Below, in pieces: positions 56,561 to 64,000 of a stretch of 64,000 bases of DNA. The notes beneath the pieces were generated by a model. The model was not told where the DNA came from, searched no databases, and saw only the letters and a list, made by a program, of their open reading frames with translations. The stretch comes from Diphasiastrum complanatum (Eukaryota; Streptophyta; Lycopodiopsida; Lycopodiales; Lycopodiaceae), in contig CM055097.1 in assembly GCA_029204225.1 (NCBI GenBank), positions 38,805,106 through 38,869,105 of the forward strand, written 5' to 3'. A program made the position numbers and the translations under genes. How positions within the stretch are numbered: the first letter of the stretch is position 1; every line of letters starts with the position of its first letter.

Positions 56561-57785
56561 AAAGTTTTGATGAAGTATCAAAACACTCACTTCTTAGGCA
56601 TTTCCTTAAAGAAAAAAACTCAACTGATATGATATGAATTTGAAGAAGAACTTGCTTGCTTTGATTGAATTTTAAAAAGGTTTGCATATTTATGATCTAG
56701 ATCTTAAAGCTAGCTACGCTTTGCATTGAGTTTAATAAACGATCTAGTGACACATTGTAAAGTTTGCAACAAGAATCAACAACGTTGCAAGATTAAAAAA
56801 AAAAAAAGACAGAGAGAGAGAAAAGATCTATAATCCAAATTTGAACATAAGCAAACCAAAATTTGAATTAGCAAATATACTCCAAAGACATGTGAGACTA
56901 AGAAATAAACATGCCATAAGGAGAATTATTAAAATTTGCATCTCTTCAAATCCAATATGCCATTGAATTTACAAGATTTGCATGTTGTTGCAATCGACAT
57001 CGCAAGGTGCATGTTTGGCCTTGATGTGTTTCGTTGCACCCTATTTTGTAGACTGAATATGTAACCTTGGACATTTCCTTGATGATGTTCTTTTCTACAA
57101 TGAAAATTCATATATGCAAAGCCTACAAATGAACAAGTAGATGGTTGTATGGCTCAAATTCACATGCATACTATATGCAGAAGACAACATTGATCGAGAA
57201 GATCTCCTTGTAAGGAATTATGCAAAATTATGCTTATGATGTCGAGTATTAAGTAGAATCTCTATGGTTCATTTGGGTGTTACTGATTATAACGTGATGA
57301 ATGCACATCACAGTACATAGATTTACTAATCTAAATCAAGTTGCAACAAGCATTTTAGTGTTTCCTATATAGTACAACTATATGCTTATGATTTGATGAG
57401 TAGAATGTTTGGTGGTGAGGTCCTCTGATACATTTGCAAGTGTGGCTTAACTACTAAATCGACTCATTACACATATAACATCGGAACTATATGGATTTGT
57501 TGTCATGTCTTGGGTAATTGGTAATCTATCCAATTTGATACAGTGTCGATCATGCAAAGTTGTATGCGTGAGATAAGTAGATGCATTGGAAATATGTGCA
57601 ATTTGAATAGACATTAAAAATTTGAACAATGTGACTATCTGATTAAAAATCTGTTGCTATCTATTTCACTACATAAGAGCTTTACACAAAGAAATAACCA
57701 TAATTTAGATCCTTGTGGGGAACGATATCCTTTATACTACACAATATATAGAACATTGAGTTCAGTGAGTTACGACATGATCTGA
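56561..57785. other. Unassigned DNA, right end probably the gypsy 5' LTR
   Basis: Contains an A-run and (GA)n at 56,797-56,825. The last ~80 bases ('ggggaacgatatcctttatactaca') resemble the U5 end typical of plant gypsy LTRs. Confidence 0.45.
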
Positions 57786-57805
57786 TTTTGGCGGCATTGT
57801 CGGAG
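57786..57805 (+). promoter_or_regulatory. Gypsy-type primer-binding region
   Basis: TTTTGGCGGCATTGTCGG is a close variant of the TTTTGGCGCCGTTGCCGG sequence after the 5' LTR of plant Athila/Tat gypsy elements. It lies ~0.7 kb upstream of gag-like coding on the same strand. Confidence 0.6.
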
Positions 57806-58513
57806 ATTGGAAGTGGTTTTACTAATGATAAAGATCATATGTAATGGTTCAAGGAACGTGATTCAAAATGTTTCTTAGAAGCATACAAGACAGAGATTCG
57901 CTTTGATTATTTCTTGGACAGGTTCGCTACTTTAGAAGATTCATTCCTTTGGTTGAACAAGAATTTGCGATTCTTGGGAATCTTTTAAAAGTAGAAGGGA
58001 AATTTTGATGGACCAGGTGACATGAAGATTGTTACCAAACTATTGTGAAAACAATCACAAATTATGCATGGCCATAAAAGAACAATGTTACAACAGCTAG
58101 AAGTTCTTGAAGTGATGGACTACCAGCTTTTGATGGCATACGCGGCTCAGGCTCTTTAGAGGAAACCTCTTCAACATTCGTAAAACAATTCATAGGAGGA
58201 GAATCTTCGAACGTAATCTTGGAGTCTTTATCGACGTCAAGTAACATAATTACTCGTCTTCAAATGAGTCGACCACCTCTGCCCATAAAGTGTTCAGCCT
58301 TTTTGACAGATTGAAAAGAATGAGCAAAAGGTCGAATTGTAACATCTTATGGATGAATCGCTGGATTTGTAATGGAAGAGCTATTAATTCTAGATAAATA
58401 TTTGAAGATCTGAATTCATGCAATTAGTCTTTTTGATAAGACCTCATCATACCTTAAAAGATGTGAGTAGCATGAAGTAAAGATACTACTCGTGTGTACG
58501 GAACCAGTGACAT
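57806..58513 (+). other. Gypsy leader or decayed gag N-terminus
   Basis: Frames are too broken to read. Confidence 0.4.
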
Positions 58514-59330
58514 ATGCAACTGTGTGAGCCAAGGATCGACTATACGAACTCTGATATTATGATTGGATATTTAACAATGGTTCTTTTGTATTTTTATGTC
58601 CGAAAATCAAGAGCGGAAAGATCGACGAGAAAGACAGAGGAAAGCGAAAAGAAAGACAGAGATGTAGAGAAAGAAAAAGAGATACTCCTACTGATTGAAG
58701 AAGAAAACTCGATAACAAGGAATCTCCAACATCAGAACTCGAATTTGAAAATGAGAAATCATCCAGCCCACCCCATTCAGACCAACGTGACGTTGATCTG
58801 GACGATATGGCGTCTCCAAATCAACTTCCTCAAAGATTTGGTATGACTATTTTAAGGCAAAAGCTTATGAGGATGTTGATAGCTATGTGTCCGAGTTCGA
58901 ATCAAGAGCCGTTAGCAATAAGGAAAGTTTGGATGTGGACAAGCTAAGAATTTTTCCTAACTTATTAAGGAAGGAGGCAAGAACATGGTTCAGTCAGATT
59001 GAATTAGCCTTGGTTTCAACTTGGACTGACTTAAAGGACCACTTCTCAGATTCTTTCTCAATTAAATTCAATAAGAAAAAAAGAAAAAGAGTCCTTATGG
59101 AAATATATGAGAAGGGTTAAGAAGCTTATTGGTCAATTGACAGTACAATATCATGTCGCTATGTAGATTGAATGGTTCTTGGGAGGGCTACCTAAAATAA
59201 TAGATCGATATTGTAGGCAAGGACCAACTGATACACTGGAATATGTTATTATAACGGTTGAGAGTTATGAAACCTCTTGAATATCTAGAAGTCGTAGATC
59301 TATTAAACATTCTTCCTCTAAAAAAACAAA
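58514..59330 (+). pseudogene. Gypsy gag relic
   Basis: 58,514-58,846 is a charged, K/E/R-rich frame. From ~58,835 the reading YFKAKAYEDVDSYVSEFES then LRKEARTWFSQIE and WTDLKDHFSDSFS (58,887-59,120) is the retrotransposon gag domain pattern (EA-x-x-WF). It breaks at a stop at 59,118; weak gag-like sequence follows to ~59,330. No zinc knuckle or protease is readable before RT. Confidence 0.65.
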
Positions 59331-59339
59331 GCATACTTC

Positions 59340-60065
59340 ATCCATCAAATTGATTTGAAGCCTGAAGTCTTTCCAGTTCGTCAAAGGCAATATAGATTAA
59401 ACCCAAAGTATTCTTTATTGGTGAAAGCAGAGCTCGATAAATACTTGGAAGCATGTGTTATATATCCAATCTTGAGCAATGAATGGGTTTCGCCCATTTT
59501 CATTGTACCAAAGAAGAAAACAGGAAAAATTTGGGTATGCTAGGATTTTAGAAAACTCAATGAGACAACTAAAAAGAATTACCATCCTTTACCTTTTATA
59601 GGTTTGATACTTGATAAAGTTGCAGGTTATGAGAAGTATAGTTTCCTAGATGGTTTTTAAGGATACAATCAAGTCTAGATAAAGAAAGAAGATCAAGACA
59701 AGACTATCTTCACGACTGATTGGGGAACCTCTGCATACAGCAGAATGCCATTTGGACTTTGTAATGCACTAGCGACATTCCAAAGGATGATGACCGTTAT
59801 ATTTCAGGATTTTCTAGGCAAATTCCTTGAAATATTATAGATGATTTCTGTGTTTTCAATTCTGCAAAGGATCATCTTGATAAACTTAGACAGGCTCTAC
59901 AAAGATACAAGAAAACAATGATCTTATTACATGCTGAAAAATGTTATTTTGAAATGTCAGAGGGCATACTTGTTGATCATCAAATATCAAAAAGAAAAAT
60001 AGAAGTAGACCAAGATAAAGTCAAGATAATTGAAGCTCTGTAGCTGCCTACAAAATTGATTTTGA
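59340..60065 (+). pseudogene. Gypsy reverse transcriptase relic
   Basis: Starts MKPEVFPVRQRQYRLNPKY...LDKYLEACVIYPI...WVSPIFIVPKKKTGKIWVC (59,355-59,543), then RKLNETT, HPLPF, DQDKTIFTTDWG, MPFGLCNALATFQRMM and QDFLGKFLEI in shifting frames. The catalytic Y-x-DD region near 59,830 reads IIDDFCVF after a frame shift. At least four stops or shifts are present. The RT is typical of plant gypsy elements and far from the copia RTs of this window. Confidence 0.75.
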
Positions 60066-60670
60066 AGAAGAATGGGAGGAGAACGGTTAAAAAGCATTCG
60101 AGCTTTTAAAAGATAATTAAAATCAGCTCCAATCTTAAGGCCTCCCAATTGGGATCAGAAATTTCATGTTTATGTGGATACCTCATCTTTGCAATTGGAA
60201 GTGTATTAAGTCAAAAGGATGATGCCCAATTTATTATGTGGGTAGACATCTTTCTATTTATGAGAAGAACTATTCAGTAACTGAAAGAGAAACTTTGGGC
60301 ATGATATATTTTGTTAGAAAGTTTCGATATTATTTGATTAGCTACGCATTTACCTTTTATGTTGATCATTATGCTATCAAATACTTGGTAAATAAACCCA
60401 ATTTGTTAGGAAGAATAGCACGATGGATTCTTTTATTATCAAAATTTGATTATACAGCTGAAGTTCGACCTGCAAAACATCATTCAAATGCTGATTACTT
60501 ATCAAGACTCAAAACTACAGAACAAAAAGATTTAGTTTCTGATAAGCTTCCAGATGAGGAAGTAATGTTATTAGTAGCTCATGATTCATGGTATTTGGAT
60601 ATTATTGAATATTTGCAGACTTTACAATATCTAGTGGGAATGACTAGGGAGGAGAAAAATGACTAGGGAG
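60066..60670 (+). pseudogene. Gypsy RNase H relic
   Basis: From KAFELLKD (near 60,095) through a broken stretch to YEKNYSVTERETLGMIYFVRKFRYYL, FYVDHYAIKYLVNKP, GRIARWILLLSKFDY and HHSNADYLSRL (60,238-60,520). These are standard gypsy RNase H landmarks, with Glu in ERE and Asp in VDH and NADYLSR. Confidence 0.75.
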
Positions 60671-60701
60671 GAAAAAAATGACTAGGGAGGAGAAAAATGT
60701 T
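60642..60701 (+). repeat. Triplicated ~20-bp unit in gypsy pol
   Basis: The unit ATGACTAGGGAGGAGAAAA occurs three times in a row (period 19-20). It separates the RNase H and integrase frames and creates stops, so it probably arose by slippage in a dead copy. Confidence 0.85.
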
Positions 60702-61459
60702 TTCCAACATCGAGTCGCTCTCTATACCATAATCTTAGGCATTTTGTATAAAATGGGAAATGATGAGGAACTTAGAAGATGCTTGGAAAAAGATCAAATT
60801 CGACAAGTGATCAGATCCTTTCATGTAGAAGATGTTGGAGGCCATTATACAATGAAAAATATAGCAAAGACGAATACTAGTGGACAACGATGTATCAAGA
60901 TGTTCATCAGTTTATTTTGAACTATGATCCATGTCAATGAGTTGGTAAACTGATAACATTCAGTAATTGGCCCTTATTTCCAATTTTTCCAATAGCACCC
61001 TTTGAAATATGGGAGATCAATTTTGTGAGCCCTATCAAACCAGCTACAAGGCATAAGAAAAATCGATACATACTGGTAGTCATGGACTATTGTACTAAAA
61101 TGGTAGAGGCTGAGGCAACAAAAAGAAACGATGCTAAGACAGTTGCTAATTTTCTTTTTGTAAATATAATTACCAAGTATGGATGTCCACTGGAGTTGGT
61201 AAGTGACAGGGGCACTCATTTTATCAATCAAACCATTGTAGAATCGCTAAAATATTTCATGATCAACCATCGAAACACCACACCTTATAATCCAAAAGCT
61301 AATGAGTTAACTGAGAGAGCTAATGATATACTTTGTAAAATTTTAAATAAAATTACGGACCAGCATTCTACAGATTGGAATACTAAGTTACCATCTGTGC
61401 TTTGTGATATCCTGAATTGCAACAAATACATTAGGTTATCTTTATCCAGCAGTTCTTAA
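60678..61459 (+). pseudogene. Gypsy integrase relic
   Basis: The N-terminal zinc-domain region (RSFHVEDVGGHYTMKNIAK, the HHCC area) is at 60,678-60,920, followed by two frame changes. The core at 61,025-61,459 has D in VVMDYCTKMVEAEA, D in LVSDRGTHF and E in PKANELTERAN, so all three catalytic residues remain. It stops after ILNCNKY; the C-terminal domain and 3' LTR are not recognisable. Confidence 0.75.
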
Positions 61460-62483
61460 GCTGAGAAAAGATTTTGTTTCGGAATTTCCAAGTTGTTGTA
61501 TTTTGATTTCTTGAGTGTCTCTTGTGAGTCTTTATCACTATGATAGATTTTTATATGACCACATGTGAATAACTAAGAATGTATGTAAACATAAGTTAGA
61601 TATGAATGTAGTGTGACCTAAAACCACCCAAATCAGATGGGGAGGGTTGTAGAGGGCAAGTTGAGAAGATCATAGGAGGGTAGATTGAAGATAAGCAAAG
61701 TACTCCTTGTATGACAATAAAATAGATAAAATGCATGAAAACAAGTTCGTGTTGGCCTTTTTCACAGGTCCACAAGATGAGTAAAATGATGTGTTGAGAA
61801 AAGCCCATGAAGTGAAAATACTAGTTGTGTAACAACTTCTAACAAGTTTGTCAAAACCTTCATGAGTTAAATTGTCAACGATACCATGAAATTGATTTCT
61901 TCATATTAAATATAGATTTTTTTCCTTAGAAAGTATATCCTTTTGAAGTAGATTAACTAATGACCTATTCTCCAAGGCATCTTGATTTTTTCTTTTGAAA
62001 AATTAAATTTTCCTAAAACTTTTGAAATTCTTTTCTTTTGGGATGTAAGATTGTTTTGATGTCACACACACACACACACATACATATCAAATTTAATAAA
62101 TAAGATCCTTTAAAAAAGAGTGGGAATCCATTCAAAATTGGAGGGAACTAATTTGAATTTGAAATTTGGTAGGAACCCCAACTATATTGACTAACTTGAC
62201 ATTTAGGCCTACGACATTAAAAGTCCCGCAAAAAGGCCTAAAGTCCTTTTATTGACTTTCTAATTATCAAATATCTATGTGATCATCGGGTTGGACTTAC
62301 ACACGCAGGGTGCCAAATCCCTCTCATTTATTAACTAGGGTTAGGGTTGCCTTGGCATCCGCAAACCCCCAGCAATTTTCCTTGAAAAAATAGCACTCCA
62401 TCCGGGATGTGAATCCAAGTGCGTTCCAATTCCGATTTGATGTAAAGCTTGTCTCAATCCCATCCAAGACTGCATCTTAGTCG
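61460..62483. other. Unassigned DNA; leader of a minus-strand element at the right end
   Basis: No gene seen. (CA)9 at 62,063-62,080. The last ~150 bases lead into a primer-site-like sequence. Confidence 0.45.
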
Positions 62484-62499
62484 GCGGGTTCTGATACCA
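62484..62499 (-). promoter_or_regulatory. Primer-site-like sequence (TGGTATCAGAACCC)
   Basis: On the minus strand TTGGTATCAGAACCC abuts a TGTAAAGACC LTR start at 62,501. This arrangement is typical of plant gypsy chromoviruses. Confidence 0.55.
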
Positions 62500-62500
62500 A

Positions 62501-63480
62501 TGTAAAGACCACTAGGGAGAAACCTCTAAGATGAGGATAGGAAAGCACAAGAGAGACTGTGGAGCAAAACCACCCAACCAAACCTAGATCCCTCCTAGAG
62601 AATCCTCTTGGATCTACCCCCAAGCCATGCCATGTGATAGCAAGAGGAAAAGAGCTCAACTGGTAACCTAGACCAAGTCTTCGATGAGATAATCTCTGTC
62701 AGATATGGTGAAATCCTGCAACTTTACCGCAACTAGAAAAGTCAACAAACTTTGACTCGAAGGTCGAACGATTCACAAATCGTTCGTGAAAATCAAACAA
62801 GCTTGCAGGACCACAAAACCGCAAAGCGTTGCAGAACTGTAAGAAGCCGCAAAGCGACGCAAAACGAAAGGAACGAAAGGAATGAAAGCAAATGAAAGAA
62901 ACAAAAGAGAATCTTTCGCGCTGCCAACTGGCGGCTCAACGGGCTTGGAGTCTCAAAACTTCACGCCTAGCTGACACAGATAGCAACGATGGAGAGTTAA
63001 CTGATTAGTTGATTAGCGTTAACTACTCTTGTAATTATCTGTTTTAACTATCTTGTAAACTCCACACAGTGGAGATATAAACTCCTTTTTCTAGATCAAA
63101 GATATATAGCGAAAATACAGCGAAAATAGCAAGACACAGAGAGTGTGCGTGTGTAGAGTAGAAAAGGACTAGAAACAAAAAACAGCTGTGCATGAAAGTC
63201 TGCTAACAAGCAAAACACAGTGAAAGAGCAAAAGCGTCAGGCCGCCAACGAGCGAGACATTGACGATCTTGCTCTGAAAACAAACTGATAGTTTCATTGC
63301 TCTATTTTCATGCATCTCCTTGTTTTTTGCTGTCTCAATTGCCAGAATAAAATGTGTTCTGTGATGTGGAGTCGCGTGTCTAGGCTCCTATAGTTTTCCG
63401 CACAAAAGAAAAATCAAAAGAAACAAAATTGTTCGCGACAACGAAACGAATCTGTCAACAACAACCTCTACCTCAATATA
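62501..63480 (-). mobile_element. Probable LTR of a gypsy element (right end not fixed)
   Basis: Begins TGTAAAGACC next to the primer-like site. The sequence to ~63,480 has a different texture, with CGTTCG-rich words and no ORFs. It includes a plus-strand TATAAA at 63,076-63,082, which may mean that part of the block is another LTR in the opposite orientation. Confidence 0.35.
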
Positions 63481-64000
63481 TAGAGAGTAGGATCTTGAGC
63501 ATGAGCCCATGCAATCCCCATGCATGTCAACTATAAATAGATTACAACTTTTCATGCATTCCTCCTGTCTATATCAGTTACATGTACATGCAAAACTCCA
63601 TATGTCTCAATTAGAGTGTCTGGGTCCTCTCAAGGTCATTAGTCACCAACAGGCCTCGATGTGGAATAAAAACTAGGTGTGATCAATAATCTCAAACACT
63701 AGAGGGCCGATCTACCATATTAAGACTATTCCATGTCCTTTATGGAATATGGCCGTAACACTTTTTCTCTTGTTGCTTTTTACCTTTCTGTTGAGCAAAT
63801 CCATATCTTTGACAAGAGACAAATATGAGATACGCATGGATTAAAATGCAATTTTTAACTCATCATTACTTCATAATTTCATGGCCAACCATGGACTAGA
63901 AATACATTTCAAAGAGGCAAAAACACTATTCAACTCCCAACTTGACCGCATATGGACAAATTGCAACAATCGTGAATGCCAATTTGGTTCAACTTTTGCA
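63481..64000. other. Unassigned DNA at the window edge
   Basis: Nothing recognised. Confidence 0.5.

Noticed and set aside
58514-58846. Charged K/E/R-rich ORF as a host nuclear protein
   Set aside because: Lies between a gypsy primer region and gag/RT remains on the same strand, with a frame that breaks; better read as decayed gag linker.

Overview
This is a plant nuclear window built almost entirely of retrotransposons. The evidence for a plant is Ty1/copia elements with a plant-style initiator-Met tRNA primer site (PBS), Ty3/gypsy pieces with the plant 'TGGCGCC-like' primer region, a eukaryotic tRNA-Pro(AGG) gene, long (CT)n tracts and AT-rich intergenic DNA. Deep nesting of elements and a probable Penelope-like reverse transcriptase (RT) point to a large, repeat-rich genome (a fern, lycophyte or gymnosperm would fit), but I cannot name the species. 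I found no ordinary single-copy protein gene.

Layout. 0-3.2 kb: a decayed ORF family (coiled coil plus a conserved C-terminal domain), with a promoter-like 5' end and an LTR-like 3' flank. 3.3-9.2 kb: a long LTR ('family A') carrying a nested solo LTR, a region with a dispersed 15-base motif, a (CT)79 tract, and copia gag-protease and RNase H scraps. 9.2-17.3 kb: a second piece of the coiled-coil family, a solo LTR, then a run of minus-strand copia fragments joined end to end (LTR C, LTR A, element A, LTR A, element B). 17,314-33,109: a tandem array of one young copia element, LTR-internal-LTR-internal-LTR-internal-LTR, period 5,038 bp, flanked by one 5-bp target duplication (ACTAG) and lying inside the integrase gene of element B. 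33.4-35.1 kb: the 3' end of a plus-strand non-autonomous copia element carrying an unidentified ~1 kb segment. 35.4-39.2 kb: a third copy of the coiled-coil family. 40,467-46,426: a complete but defective copia element (TSD GGGTT) whose RT domain is replaced by the same ~1 kb segment. 46.4-48.6 kb: an older copia relic that also lacks RT and holds a different unidentified segment there. 50.4-52.3 kb: a Penelope-like RT relic and motif repeats. 52.3-57.8 kb: mostly featureless DNA with tRNA-Pro and a copia integrase scrap. 57.8-61.5 kb: a degenerate gypsy element (primer region, gag, RT, RNase H, integrase). 62.5-64 kb: another LTR start and unassigned sequence.

How it fits together. The only probably functional gene is tRNA-Pro. 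Every polymerase gene is broken; even the array, whose LTRs are almost identical, has the same frame break inside integrase in all three units. The most unusual features are the array with one TSD, the two elements in which an unknown segment stands where RT belongs, and the three-copy coiled-coil ORF family whose function I do not recognise.
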